From an uncultured Lachnospiraceae bacterium (GTDB taxonomy: Bacteria; Bacillota; Clostridia; Lachnospirales; Lachnospiraceae), in NCBI GenBank assembly GCA_900316665.1, contig ONDV01000012.1, positions 1 to 32,881 of the forward strand: a stretch of 32,881 nt of DNA. The letters run 5' to 3'. Of the stretch, positions 23,073 through 32,424 are shown in pieces. Within the stretch, counting starts at the first letter, position 1. The number at the start of each line of letters is the position of its first letter. The notes below the pieces were generated by a model that had not been told where the DNA came from, searched no databases, and was given only the letters and a program-made list of their open reading frames with translations. The translations under genes were made by a program, and so were the position numbers.

Positions 23073-24083
23073 ATGAAAATACTTGGAATTGAAAGTTCGT
23101 GTGACGAGACAGCAGCTGCCGTGGTTCAGGACGGCAGGCTTGTCCTCTCCAATGTCATATCGACGCAGATACCCATACACACATTGTACGGTGGAGTGGT
23201 TCCTGAGATCGCTTCGAGAAAGCATATAGAACGAATCTCATTTGTGGTCAGAAAAAGTCTGAGTGATGCAGGATGTTCTCTTGATGATATAGACGCTGTC
23301 GGCGTGACTTACGGACCGGGTCTTGTGGGACCTCTTCTCGTCGGGACTTCTTTTGCAAAGGCACTCGCCTACGGTCGGCATCTGCCCCTGATAGGAGTCC
23401 ACCATATAGAAGGTCATATCAGCGCAAATTATATAGAGAATAAGGATCTGACTCCTCCTTTTCTATGTCTTGTGGTTTCGGGCGGGCATACCCATCTGGT
23501 TCGTGTAAGAGATTACGGAGCTTATGACATTCTGGGAAGGACTGTAGATGATGCTGCCGGAGAGGCATTCGACAAGGTGGCCCGCGCCATAGGGTTAGGT
23601 TATCCGGGTGGTCCTAAGATCGAGAAAAAGGCAAAAGAGGGCGATCCCTTCGCTATCGATTTTCCGCAGGGCAAGGTCAGTGATCATCCCTATGACTTCA
23701 GCTTCAGCGGTCTGAAGTCCGCAGTTCTTAATTATCTCAATATGTGCGAGATGAAGGGCGAGAAGGTAAACGATGCAGATGTGGCCGCTTCTTTTCAGCA
23801 TTCTGTAGTATCTACTCTGGTCGGACATGCCATGATGGCATTGGATGAATTCGGCGGAGACACATTTGCCATTGCGGGCGGCGTGGCGTCGAACGGAGCT
23901 TTCAGAAGTGCCATGGAGGAAGCCTGTAAAAAAAGAGGTGTGCGTTTTTCATGCCCGGCTCCGATCCTCTGTACAGACAACGGCGCCATGATAGGAGCGG
24001 CGGCTTATTATGATTTCAAAAAAGGGAATGTTTCAGGCTGGGACTTGAACGCTATTCCGAACCTGAAGCTTGGAGAGAGGTGA
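23073..24083 (+). CDS. tsaD: tRNA N6-adenosine threonylcarbamoyltransferase TsaD
   Basis: The 336-aa catalytic subunit (Kae1/YgjD/Gcp family) that transfers threonylcarbamoyl from its adenylate to A37. It begins [16 protein letters not shown]. The metal ligands His111 and His115 are in [16 protein letters not shown] follows, and the third ligand aspartate is in CTDNGAMIG near residue 303. Full length. Together with tsaE and tsaB it supplies all of the t6A machinery except TsaC/TsaC2, which must lie elsewhere. Confidence 0.97.
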   Translation: MKILGIESSCDETAAAVVQDGRLVLSNVISTQIPIHTLYGGVVPEIASRKHIERISFVVRKSLSDAGCSLDDIDAVGVTYGPGLVGPLLVGTSFAKALAYGRHLPLIGVHHIEGHISANYIENKDLTPPFLCLVVSGGHTHLVRVRDYGAYDILGRTVDDAAGEAFDKVARAIGLGYPGGPKIEKKAKEGDPFAIDFPQGKVSDHPYDFSFSGLKSAVLNYLNMCEMKGEKVNDADVAASFQHSVVSTLVGHAMMALDEFGGDTFAIAGGVASNGAFRSAMEEACKKRGVRFSCPAPILCTDNGAMIGAAAYYDFKKGNVSGWDLNAIPNLKLGER

Positions 24084-24089
24084 TAAGCC

Positions 24090-24788
24090 ATGTCATTTTC
24101 TGCAATAGTCCTTGCTGCCGGAAGCGGCAGCAGAATGCATTCGGCTCTTCCCAAGCAGTATATGCCGCTTGAAGGGAAACCGGTGCTTTATTATTCTCTC
24201 AAGGCATTTCAGGAAAGCCCGGTGGATGAGATAGTGCTGGTAGTTCCGAGCGGCGACGAAGAATATGCTCTGAAAGAGATCGTCTGCAGATTCGGCTTTG
24301 ATAAGGTGCATTCAATTGCTGCGGGACAGGATACCAGAGCAGGCTCTGTATTAAATGGAATAAAGGCGGCAAAGTCGGATCATGTCCTTATTCATGACAG
24401 CGCCAGAGCTTTTGTCACAGGCGAATTGATAAAAAGAATGATGGATGCGGCAGTTGCTTTCAAGGCAGCAGCTGCCGCGGTGCCTGAGAAAAATACAATA
24501 AAGGTGGCTGACAGTGACGGATATGTCACATCCACTCCTGATCGGTCAACGCTCTGGGAAATACAGACGCCGCAGGGCTTTGAAAAAGATCTGCTTTTAG
24601 AAGGATATGAAAAAACAGGCGGGATGCCGTCTGAGAAGATAACCGACGACGCCATGGTCGTGGAACTTTCAGGGTGTTCTAAAGTAAAGCTTGTAATGGG
24701 AGAATATACCAATATTAAGATCACTACGCCTGAAGATCTCGAAATCGGAAGGATGATATTGAAAAACAGGTTGACAAGCGGAAGTTAA
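24090..24788 (+). CDS. ispD: 2-C-methyl-D-erythritol 4-phosphate cytidylyltransferase IspD
   Basis: A 232-aa enzyme that joins CTP and MEP to give CDP-ME in the non-mevalonate isoprenoid pathway. The nucleotide-binding loop is VLAAGSGSRM at 7-16 followed by PKQY. Further conserved stretches are VLIHDSARAF, TPDRSTLWEIQTPQGF, TDDA and EYTNIKITTPEDLE. The start follows GAGAGGTG, 6 bases after tsaD. Its last codons contain the -35 box of the downstream tRNA-Ser promoter. Confidence 0.95.
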   Translation: MSFSAIVLAAGSGSRMHSALPKQYMPLEGKPVLYYSLKAFQESPVDEIVLVVPSGDEEYALKEIVCRFGFDKVHSIAAGQDTRAGSVLNGIKAAKSDHVLIHDSARAFVTGELIKRMMDAAVAFKAAAAAVPEKNTIKVADSDGYVTSTPDRSTLWEIQTPQGFEKDLLLEGYEKTGGMPSEKITDDAMVVELSGCSKVKLVMGEYTNIKITTPEDLEIGRMILKNRLTSGS

Positions 24789-24799
24789 ATGGTTATTAT
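24771..24799 (+). promoter_or_regulatory. Promoter of tRNA-Ser(TGA)
   Basis: A perfect TTGACA (24771-24776), 17 bp and TATTAT (24794-24799). The -35 and most of the spacer are inside the 3' end of ispD. The predicted start is about 8 bases before the tRNA. Confidence 0.8.
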
Positions 24800-24813
24800 T
24801 ATGAGCGTGCTTT

Positions 24814-24899
24814 GGAGAGGTATCGAAGCGGTCATAACGAGGCGGTCTTGAAAACCGTTTGGCGGCAACGCCACATGGGTTCGAATCCCATCCTCTCCG
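24814..24899 (+). tRNA. tRNA-Ser(TGA)
   Basis: An 86-nt class II tRNA. Acceptor GGAGAGG pairs with CCTCTCC, the anticodon loop CTTGAAA gives TGA, the long variable arm is built on GGCGGCAACGCC, and the T loop is TTCGAAT. Discriminator G. CCA is not encoded. Confidence 0.97.
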
Positions 24900-24908
24900 C
24901 TTATCTAA

Positions 24909-24943
24909 AAAAGCTCTGCTGATTGTTCAGCGGAGCTTTTTAT
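24909..24943 (+). terminator. Intrinsic terminator after tRNA-Ser(TGA)
   Basis: GCTCTGCTGA (24913-24922) pairs with TCAGCGGAGC (24927-24936) across TTGT, flanked by A-rich and T-rich tracts. Confidence 0.9.
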
Positions 24944-24951
24944 TGTATAAT
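24923..24951 (+). promoter_or_regulatory. Candidate promoter of the transglutaminase/ChW gene
   Basis: TTGTTC (24923-24928), 17 bp and TATAAT (24946-24951). The -35 would lie in the loop and descending stem of the tRNA terminator. Confidence 0.5.
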
Positions 24952-24970
24952 CTTTTACAGGTCAAATGAG

Positions 24971-24996
24971 TTCGGGGCATGTATGAGAGCCCCGAA
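24971..24996 (+). other. 5'-UTR hairpin ahead of the transglutaminase/ChW gene
   Basis: TTCGGGGC and GCCCCGAA form an 8-bp perfect stem with a 10-base loop. No T-run follows, so it is not an ordinary terminator. It ends 12 bases before the GGAGG ribosome binding site and could affect mRNA stability or translation. Confidence 0.55.
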
Positions 24997-25020
24997 AGGA
25001 TATTAAACGGAGGTTTATGA

Positions 25021-27303
25021 ATGAGGAAAGCTTTTCAAAAGATAAGAGGCGCTCTGATTACATCGCTTCTTACATTCTCTGTCATTGCCACATCAGCAGT
25101 ATTTCCGCTGAGCGCAAACGCTGCCACTTATGGAAATGATACGGAGGAGAACTACACTATCGACAGGGCGCAGCTGGGAGGTTATATAAAACCTTCCGTA
25201 AAAGTGGTGCCAATAGAGGAAGACCAGTATGCGAAAAGTTCGCCTGTCCTTCATGACGGACTTTCGACCGATAATTTCTGGTCAACGATGTCGTCGTCTT
25301 ATTATGGGAGTCAGCTTACGGGCAATGCCAAAACTTTATATGAAAATATGGAGCGGGAGGCTGCGGCGCTGATGGCATATGACGGTGATTTTAAAAGATA
25401 TGACGAAAAACTTGGAATCTATGACGGAGATGCAAAATATTCCGGGATGACGAAGGAAGAAGCGATGAATATCGCTGTCTGTTTTGAAGAAGATCATCCC
25501 CAGTATTTCTTCATGTGGGGGGTCACGGTATCTTATTACAAAGAAAATGATACAAGTGGCGTGATCCATTTCAGCATTATAGATAAATATAAAAAAGGCA
25601 CAGACCGTTTAGCTATGAAGGAGAAGCTGAAAAAGAAAATCACTGAGATCACATCAGTTGCTAAAAAGGAAAAGACCGCCTATGATAAGGAAAAGTATAT
25701 ACACGATTATATAGTGAATAATACCGAGTATGATACAGTCTCTAAAGGCCTGGATGAGCAGAAGATGGACTCGGCGCTGATTGACCGCAAGAGCGTCTGC
25801 GCAGGATATGCTTCAGCTTTTCAGGCACTTTGCAATAAAGTCGGTATAGAGACTATTGCCGTGACAAGCGAAAGTCATAAATGGGTCGAAGTAAGACTTG
25901 ACGGAAAATGGTATGCGGTCGATGTCACGTGGGATGACCCTATCCCTATTGGTATTGGCAGTAAGAGTGATACCGTGAGCTACCAATGCTTCAATATAAG
26001 TGATGAAGAACTACAGAAGATCGATGCTGAGCAGAACAAGGACTCACATAAGTGCAAGGAAATATGGGATAAAACATTCAACCGTCCTCAGTGTGTAAGC
26101 GGAACATATGATCCGACTACTGCAATACCGGAAAATCCAAAGGGCGACACAGATCATGATACAAAGACCGATACAGAACCTGGCAAGCAGCCGGACACAA
26201 ATACTGATACAGAACCTGGCAAGCAGCCGGACACAAATACTGATACAGAACCTGGCAAGCAGCCGGATACAAATACCGATACAGAACCTGGCAAGCAGCC
26301 GGACACAAATACCGATACAGAACCTGGCAAGCAGCCGGATACAGAACCAGATACACAGCCTGAGAATGAACCGCATGTAAAATACAGGACTCATGTGGAG
26401 AATAAAGGATGGCAGGACTATGTGAGTGATGGCGACTTCGCCGGCACCATAGGTAAGTCACTTCGCCTGGAGGCCATGAATATAAAGCTTGATACCGGAG
26501 ATCTTAAGGGCGGTATTGAGTACAGTACCCATATTCAAAATATAGGCTGGCAGGACTGGAAGAAAAACGGTGAACTTACCGGCACCACAGGCCAGTCGCT
26601 TCGCCTTGAAGCTATAAAAATCAGGCTGACTGGAGAAATAGCTGATAAATATAATATTTTCTATTGTGTGCATGCCCAGAATCTCGGCTGGCTGAACTGG
26701 GCAAAGAACGGCGAGGCGTCCGGTACGGCAGGTTATTCATACAGGCTTGAGGCTATCAGTATATTGCTTTTACCGAAAGAACAGACGCAAAAGCCGTACA
26801 AGCCGATGCCACAGAAATTACCCGGAGCGCAGGACGGAAATTATTATCCTCTCGTTTCTTATAAGACTCATGTGCAGAACATCGGCTGGCAGGATTATGT
26901 AAAAGACGGTGAACTTGCCGGAACCACAGGACGCTCTCTCCGTCTTGAAGGACTTAAAATAAAGCTTGAGGATCAGGAATATAAAGGCGACATTGTTTAT
27001 AAGACTCATGTCGAGAACATCGGCTGGCAGGAGCCGGTAAAAAATGATGCGATGGCAGGAACCCAGGGAAAATCTCTTCGCCTGGAAGCTGTTACCATTG
27101 ATCTGACGGGTGAGATGGCGGAGCATTACAATGTATATTACAGGACACATGTTCAGAATATCGGCTGGACAGGCTGGGCTAAAAACGGCGCTAAATGCGG
27201 TTCCGAAGGTAAGGCTTTAAGACTCGAGGGACTGGAGGTAAAGCTTGTGCCGAAGGGAACTAATCTTAACCCGTCGAATGCAAAAGTATTTTATGAGGGA
27301 TGA
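25021..27303 (+). CDS. Exported transglutaminase-like protein with six ChW repeats
   Basis: A 760-aa secreted protein. A signal peptide (residues 1-34, hydrophobic core LITSLLTFSVIATSAVF, cleavage after ANA) precedes a helical region. A transglutaminase/protease-like domain (about 220-310) carries the likely triad Cys260 (SVCAGYA), His286 (SHKWVEV) and Asp301 (VDVTWDD). A hydrophilic TDTEPGKQPDTN linker (about 383-445) encoded by a 36-bp tandem repeat follows, and then six ChW repeats of the form H-V-Q-N-I-G-W...G..AGT.G.SLRLEA, in two triplets. ChW repeats occur in surface and secreted proteins of Clostridia. Whether the domain cross-links or cleaves is not determined. GGAGG stands 7 bases before the ATG. 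First of three related wall-protein genes. Confidence 0.9.
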   Translation: MRKAFQKIRGALITSLLTFSVIATSAVFPLSANAATYGNDTEENYTIDRAQLGGYIKPSVKVVPIEEDQYAKSSPVLHDGLSTDNFWSTMSSSYYGSQLTGNAKTLYENMEREAAALMAYDGDFKRYDEKLGIYDGDAKYSGMTKEEAMNIAVCFEEDHPQYFFMWGVTVSYYKENDTSGVIHFSIIDKYKKGTDRLAMKEKLKKKITEITSVAKKEKTAYDKEKYIHDYIVNNTEYDTVSKGLDEQKMDSALIDRKSVCAGYASAFQALCNKVGIETIAVTSESHKWVEVRLDGKWYAVDVTWDDPIPIGIGSKSDTVSYQCFNISDEELQKIDAEQNKDSHKCKEIWDKTFNRPQCVSGTYDPTTAIPENPKGDTDHDTKTDTEPGKQPDTNTDTEPGKQPDTNTDTEPGKQPDTNTDTEPGKQPDTNTDTEPGKQPDTEPDTQPENEPHVKYRTHVENKGWQDYVSDGDFAGTIGKSLRLEAMNIKLDTGDLKGGIEYSTHIQNIGWQDWKKNGELTGTTGQSLRLEAIKIRLTGEIADKYNIFYCVHAQNLGWLNWAKNGEASGTAGYSYRLEAISILLLPKEQTQKPYKPMPQKLPGAQDGNYYPLVSYKTHVQNIGWQDYVKDGELAGTTGRSLRLEGLKIKLEDQEYKGDIVYKTHVENIGWQEPVKNDAMAGTQGKSLRLEAVTIDLTGEMAEHYNVYYRTHVQNIGWTGWAKNGAKCGSEGKALRLEGLEVKLVPKGTNLNPSNAKVFYEG
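26170..26349 (+). repeat. 36-bp tandem repeat encoding the TDTEPGKQPDTN linker
   Basis: Five units begin with GATACAGAACCTGGCAAGCA at 26170, 26206, 26242, 26278 and 26314. They differ at only a few C/T positions; the last is partial and degenerate. Such an array is prone to copy-number change, which would alter linker length in 12-residue steps. Confidence 0.92.
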
Positions 27304-27336
27304 CTCCTTGTAAGAATTAAAAATTAAATTTGCCTG

Positions 27337-27379
27337 AAGCCTGTCTGTATGGTATTTTTACAGACAGGCTTTGTTTTTT
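27337..27379 (+). terminator. Intrinsic terminator after the transglutaminase/ChW gene
   Basis: AAGCCTGTCTGTA (27337-27349) and TACAGACAGGCTT (27359-27371/2) form a 13-bp stem followed by a GTTTTTTA run. Confidence 0.92.
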
Positions 27380-27392
27380 ATGGTGAGGATAT

Positions 27393-29915
27393 ATGATGAA
27401 AAAAATTTTATTTTTGCTTTTGACGGTAATGATGCTGCCGGTGATCTTTTTTTCACAAAAGGCAAATGTAAAGGCTGACGATCTGCCTTCCGTTATTTAT
27501 TCGGGGCACGTGCAGAACATCGGCTGGCAGAGCGATGTGAGTAATGGCGCCATTGCCGGGACTACAGGGCAGTCGCTGAGAGTCGAGGCTATGAAGATCC
27601 GGATCGCCGGAGATAATGATCTTGGGATCCGCTACAGGGCTCATGTGCAGAATATAGGCTGGCAGAACTGGGTAAGTAACGGGGAAACTGCAGGAACCTC
27701 AGGGAAATCACTTCGCGTAGAGGCACTGAGGATGGAACTTACGGGAAAAGACGCGTCCAAATATGATGTGTATTATTCAGCTCATGTGGAGAACTATGGC
27801 TGGCTCAACTGGGCAAGGAATGGACAAACCGCAGGCTCTGCAGGGAAAAGCCTGAGAGTAGAGGCTGTAATGGTAAAGCTCGTTCAAAAAGGGCAGGCTG
27901 CTCCGGCAAATCCCGGCTCTTTTCAGATAGCTGCCGTGATGGATAACGTAGACCCGACTTCTGTTTCTTTATCATACAACGGTCATTACAGTAACATAGG
28001 ATGGTCATCGGAAACCGGTGACGGAGCCGTATCCGGGACGGATGGGGTCACGAGGCTTGAGGCCTTTAATGTCCTTATTAACAATGCTGGAAATTCCGGG
28101 ATCAGATACAGATCTTATGTACAAAACGTGGGATGGCAGGACTGGAAATATAACGGCGATGCCGCAGGCACTACGGGACAGGGCTTGAGGCTTGAGTCGA
28201 TGAAGATGGAACTTTATGGAGAAGCTGCCGACAAGTATGATCTTTATTACTCTTCTTATGTAGAAAACGCGGGCTGGCTGAACTGGGCCAAAAACGGAGA
28301 GGCTTCAGGCTCTGAAGGACAGTCGCTCAAGATCACATCATTCCGCGCCCTTCTGGTGCAAAAAGGCAGTCCGGCTCCCGGAAACACAGGAATCATTTCA
28401 GCCACAGAGCTGGGAAACGGACCTGAAATAAGATACTCTGTACATGAATCTGATGTCGGCTGGCGTGATGCTAAGGCTGACGGAAATGCGGCAGGAAATG
28501 CCGGCAATGACAATCAGATAGAAGCATTAAAAATAACATCTCCGGATCCGTCAGTGACTCTTCAGTACAGCACTCTTGTGGCCGGAAGCGGATGGCAGGG
28601 AGCGGTTTCAAACGGAGTGACGTCAGGCACTACCGGAAAGAGCAAAGGCATTGAGGCGGTAAAGATAAGCCTTAACGGAAATGCAGCGTCTCTTTATGAT
28701 ATTTATTACAGAACTTATCTTAAGAATTACGGATGGCTGAACTGGACAACTGACGGTCAGATCAGCGGAAGTGATGAGCTGGGATTTCCGATAGACGGAA
28801 TTGAGATCGTCCTGAAAATCAAAGGAACTCCCGTAAAGCCGGCTTCAGACGGGCTGTCGATCTCAAGCATTACCGGAGAGATGGCGCATATTTCTTATGA
28901 GACTCATGTGCAGAATATAGGCTGGACGGGATATGAGAAAGATGGAATTATTTCCGGCACTACCGGTAAGGGACTTAGGGTAGAGGCTTTCAGAGCGGTA
29001 AAGACCGGCACAAGTCTTTCAGGTTCTGTTCAGTACAGGGCTCATGTGGAGAATGTGGGCTGGCAGGATTGGACAGGCGACGGTGCCATTGCCGGTACAA
29101 CCGGCAGATCGCTTCGCGTGGAAGCTATTTCCATGAGACTTACCGGTCAGCTGGCGGATACTTATGATATTTACTACAGATGTCATATACAGGACAAGGG
29201 CTGGACAGGCTGGGCGAAAAACGGAGCCAACTGTGGAAGCCGGGGTTTGTCTCTTCGTGTGGAGGCTATCCAGGCAAGGCTCATATATAAAGGCAAGGAC
29301 GCACCGGGAGATATAATCAATACCTTTTATACTCCGATGAGAACAGGAGAAGGGATAGATGTATCGAGTTATCAGGGCAAGATCGACTGGAGCAAAGCTG
29401 CTTCTTATGCGAAATTCGCGATAATAAGGGCAAATTCCCACAAGAACGGTACATCCGGTACCGACAAGTATTTCTTTGACAACATGCGCGGAGCCAAGCT
29501 CAATAATGTCCAGGTTGGTGTATACTGTTATTCAACGGCCACTACAAAAGAGCAGGCGATAGAAGAAGCCGAGAGAACCATAGCTCTAGTAAGGCAGGCC
29601 GGCGGAACCGACTTCCCCATATTTATTGATCAGGAAGACGAATCACAGAAGGGCCTTTCAAACGAGACCAGGACAGAGATGATCCAGGCCTTTGTTGACA
29701 AGGTAAATGAAAGCGGTTATATGGCCGGTGTATATTCGTATTATTACTGGCTGACAAAACGGGTCGATTTGTCTTCGATCCATGACGCATATATATGGGT
29801 AGCTGATTATGGCGCATCATCGGTCAGGATCCCTGAGGCAAAAATGTGGCAGTACAGCAGCAAGGGTTCGGTTCCCGGAATCAACGGCGCGGTAGATTTG
29901 GACAGAAGCTTCTAG
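27393..29915 (+). CDS. Exported GH25 lysozyme with twelve ChW repeats
   Basis: An 840-aa secreted muramidase-type protein. A signal peptide (about residues 1-28, rich in leucine and methionine, ending near VKADD) is followed by twelve ChW repeats in four triplets (about 34-640). The third member of each triplet has the form IYY...GWLNWA.NG. A C-terminal glycoside hydrolase family 25 domain fills 652-840: it starts GEGIDVSSYQGKIDW, its putative catalytic D-x-E is Asp746/Glu748 in FIDQEDES, and it ends in MWQYSS..VDLDRSF. It should cleave the MurNAc-GlcNAc bond of peptidoglycan. GTGAGG lies 4 bases before the first ATG and 7 before a second ATG at 27396, which may be the real start. The amidase gene follows 13 bases later. 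Confidence 0.92.
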   Translation: MMKKILFLLLTVMMLPVIFFSQKANVKADDLPSVIYSGHVQNIGWQSDVSNGAIAGTTGQSLRVEAMKIRIAGDNDLGIRYRAHVQNIGWQNWVSNGETAGTSGKSLRVEALRMELTGKDASKYDVYYSAHVENYGWLNWARNGQTAGSAGKSLRVEAVMVKLVQKGQAAPANPGSFQIAAVMDNVDPTSVSLSYNGHYSNIGWSSETGDGAVSGTDGVTRLEAFNVLINNAGNSGIRYRSYVQNVGWQDWKYNGDAAGTTGQGLRLESMKMELYGEAADKYDLYYSSYVENAGWLNWAKNGEASGSEGQSLKITSFRALLVQKGSPAPGNTGIISATELGNGPEIRYSVHESDVGWRDAKADGNAAGNAGNDNQIEALKITSPDPSVTLQYSTLVAGSGWQGAVSNGVTSGTTGKSKGIEAVKISLNGNAASLYDIYYRTYLKNYGWLNWTTDGQISGSDELGFPIDGIEIVLKIKGTPVKPASDGLSISSITGEMAHISYETHVQNIGWTGYEKDGIISGTTGKGLRVEAFRAVKTGTSLSGSVQYRAHVENVGWQDWTGDGAIAGTTGRSLRVEAISMRLTGQLADTYDIYYRCHIQDKGWTGWAKNGANCGSRGLSLRVEAIQARLIYKGKDAPGDIINTFYTPMRTGEGIDVSSYQGKIDWSKAASYAKFAIIRANSHKNGTSGTDKYFFDNMRGAKLNNVQVGVYCYSTATTKEQAIEEAERTIALVRQAGGTDFPIFIDQEDESQKGLSNETRTEMIQAFVDKVNESGYMAGVYSYYYWLTKRVDLSSIHDAYIWVADYGASSVRIPEAKMWQYSSKGSVPGINGAVDLDRSF

Positions 29916-29928
29916 GGAGGAATGAAGG

Positions 29929-32319
29929 TTGTTCAGGAAGAGAAAAGGACGAAAGATCAAAAGCCTGATATTTGCTGCAGTGTTTTCGCTGTCGGCCTTA
30001 TCAGCATCATTTCCGGTGTATGCCGAAGGGATAAATTCCGGAGGTCAAGATTATGAAGCACAGGAGAGCGATGAGATAAAGGCTGATGATGCATCCGGCA
30101 GCGAGACACAGACAGTAAAGACGGATGACAGCACGGATGTGTCAGCTGAAACAAAAAATGATGATGCGAATTCAAAAAAGTCCGATGATGCAGTATCGGA
30201 TGACGAGAAGACTAATACAACAGACGAAAAGACTGATGGTGAATCTGCGGCAGGGACCGGAACGGAAAGAAAAGTTCAGACTGCGAACGCTCCGGTTCTC
30301 TATGACGGACCAAAGCCGTCTGTCGTTTATAACGCCCATGTGCAGAACATAGGCTGGCAGAGTGAGGTGGCTGATGGAGTCGATGCAGGTACCACAGGAA
30401 AGTCTCTTCGCATGGAAGCTGTAAAGATAAGGCTGAATTCATCTATAGCCGGAAGCGTTGTTTACAGAGCCCATGTGCAGAACATAGGCTGGCAGAGTGA
30501 GGTAGCTGACGGAGCTGAATCTGGCACGGACGGGAAGTCTCTGAGGGTTGAAGCGCTTCAGATACATCTGACAGGCGAAATATCTGAGAAGTATGACATT
30601 TATTACAGGGTACATGCTGAGAATTTCGGCTGGCTCGGCTGGGCGTCAAATGGAAGGTCGGCAGGTACCGCAGGGCACGGACTCAGGCTGGAGGCAATAG
30701 AGATAAGGCTTATAGCAAAAGGTCAGCCTGCTCCCGGCAGCACGGCAAGACCCTTTGTCCATCAGATGATATCTGCAAAAGCTCATGTGCAGAACATTGG
30801 CTGGATGTCCGGTGTGGGCGAAGGAGATGTCTGCGGAACCACAGGAAGAGGACTGCAGGTCGAGGCGCTCAGGCTCAGCCTTGATAATCCTGACACCACA
30901 GGAAGCATTCAGTACAGTGCTCATATCTCAAATATAGGATGGGAAAAGAATTCTGTGGCAGACGGGCAGACAAGCGGCACTACTGGCAGAGGCCTCGGTG
31001 TGGAAGCCGTAAAGATCAATCTGACCGGGGACATGGCGGAGAGATATAACATCTGGTACCGTGTCCATGTTGCAAATCTCGGCTGGCTTGGCTGGACATC
31101 AAATGGAAATCCGGCAGGAACTACCGGCTTCAGTCTGCATGTGCAGGCTCTCCAGATAGTCCTTTCCGATAAATCAGATGCCGCTCCCGGCAGCACGGCT
31201 GATGCCTTTCTGCAGCCGAATATCACATATTCCGTTTATGACAAGAATACGTCATCATGGACAGGTGATGCGGCAAATGGCGCAGTGGCAGGAAAAGGAA
31301 CCACCGGGAATCCTATTCAGGGACTCAAGGTGTCATGTGGTTACGGCACGGCAGCAGGAAGCGTAGAGTATAGATCTCATATATCAAACGTAGGCTGGGA
31401 ATCTGCATGGACGGCATCTCCGAACGCCGACGGAAAGCCGGGTCAGAATAATACTGAAGCTGTATCAATAAAACTGACAGGACATCTGTCAAGTCTCTTT
31501 GATGTCTATTATTCAGTTTATTCCGAAGGTTTCGGCTGGCTTGGATGGGCTGCAAACGGAGCTAATGCAGGAACAAAGGGCTTTGGAAGCCCGGTAACCG
31601 GAATAAGGATAAGTCTTGTGATAAAGGGCTGCGCGGCTCCCGGCAGCACGGCAAGGGCATTTATAGATAAAGCAACACAGAAGGTAATAGTCCTGGATCC
31701 CGGACATGATTCAGCAAAACCCGGAGCGCATGGCGGCGGTCTTCATGAAGAAGAATTGACTTTGAAGATTGCTCAGTACTGCAAGGAAGAACTGGAACGA
31801 TACGGCGTACCTGTATATATGACAAGGTCAAAATCGAGCTGTCCCATCGGCACCAACAGCTCCACGATATGCCTGAAATGGAGAGTAGACTATGCTGCAA
31901 GGCAAAAGGCAGCATATCTTGTCAGTCTTCATCTTAATGCGGCTTCAAGCAGCGGAACCCATGGCGCGGCAATCATGGTTCAGCATACTAATTACAATGT
32001 AAATAATGTCCATCAAAAGAGCATGGAGATAGGCAGGAATATATTGAATGAGTTGAATGGAATCGGGATCCCCACATCATCAGGAAACGGACTTGTCGAG
32101 AGATGGTCCGGTGATGAAAATTATCCTGACGGATCGGTTGCTGACTATTACGCAATTCTTCGCCATGCGAAAGAAAAGGGCATGCCTGCTGTGATAGTGG
32201 AGCATTGCTATCTTAGTAACAGCGGTGACAGAGGCAATTTCCTTTCGGATGAGAGGCACTTGAGGATGCTGGGCGCAGCTGATGCAAGAGGTATTCTGAA
32301 AACCATCGGGCTTATCTGA
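29929..32319 (+). CDS. Exported N-acetylmuramoyl-L-alanine amidase (Amidase_3) with nine ChW repeats
   Basis: A 796-aa secreted protein with a TTG start after GGGAGG (29915-29920). The signal peptide (residues 1-32, positively charged RKRKGRKIK then SLIFAAVFSLSALSASF, cleavage after VYA) is followed by an acidic Asp/Ser/Thr-rich spacer (about 36-118). Nine ChW repeats in three triplets come next; the seventh and eighth are degenerate. The Amidase_3 domain (about 585-796) has likely zinc ligands His593 (LDPGHDS), Glu of HEEELTLK and His668 (SLHLNA), and catalytic Glu758 (VEHCYLSN). It should cut the MurNAc-L-alanine bond. It is coupled to the GH25 gene, giving two complementary wall hydrolases from one transcript. 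Confidence 0.92.
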   Translation: MFRKRKGRKIKSLIFAAVFSLSALSASFPVYAEGINSGGQDYEAQESDEIKADDASGSETQTVKTDDSTDVSAETKNDDANSKKSDDAVSDDEKTNTTDEKTDGESAAGTGTERKVQTANAPVLYDGPKPSVVYNAHVQNIGWQSEVADGVDAGTTGKSLRMEAVKIRLNSSIAGSVVYRAHVQNIGWQSEVADGAESGTDGKSLRVEALQIHLTGEISEKYDIYYRVHAENFGWLGWASNGRSAGTAGHGLRLEAIEIRLIAKGQPAPGSTARPFVHQMISAKAHVQNIGWMSGVGEGDVCGTTGRGLQVEALRLSLDNPDTTGSIQYSAHISNIGWEKNSVADGQTSGTTGRGLGVEAVKINLTGDMAERYNIWYRVHVANLGWLGWTSNGNPAGTTGFSLHVQALQIVLSDKSDAAPGSTADAFLQPNITYSVYDKNTSSWTGDAANGAVAGKGTTGNPIQGLKVSCGYGTAAGSVEYRSHISNVGWESAWTASPNADGKPGQNNTEAVSIKLTGHLSSLFDVYYSVYSEGFGWLGWAANGANAGTKGFGSPVTGIRISLVIKGCAAPGSTARAFIDKATQKVIVLDPGHDSAKPGAHGGGLHEEELTLKIAQYCKEELERYGVPVYMTRSKSSCPIGTNSSTICLKWRVDYAARQKAAYLVSLHLNAASSSGTHGAAIMVQHTNYNVNNVHQKSMEIGRNILNELNGIGIPTSSGNGLVERWSGDENYPDGSVADYYAILRHAKEKGMPAVIVEHCYLSNSGDRGNFLSDERHLRMLGAADARGILKTIGLI

Positions 32320-32351
32320 CGGGAATAAAGACGAATAAAGCAATAGATTTA

Positions 32352-32391
32352 ATGACCTGTCCGGAGGAAATCCGGACAGGTCATGTGTTTT
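32352..32391 (+). terminator. Intrinsic terminator after the amidase gene
   Basis: ATGACCTGTCCGGA (32352-32365) and TCCGGACAGGTCAT (32371-32384) form a 14-bp perfect stem with a 5-base loop followed by GTGTTTT. Confidence 0.88.
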
Positions 32392-32424
32392 CATAAAAAA
32401 ATTTACAAAAAACTGAAAAAGTGC

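Noticed and set aside
26170..26349. CRISPR-like array
   Set aside because: The units are contiguous without unique spacers and lie in frame within a coding sequence.
26044..26461. Repetitive minus-strand and alternate-frame open frames opposite the 36-bp array
   Set aside because: They are shadows of the tandem repeat, with no ribosome binding site and biased composition.
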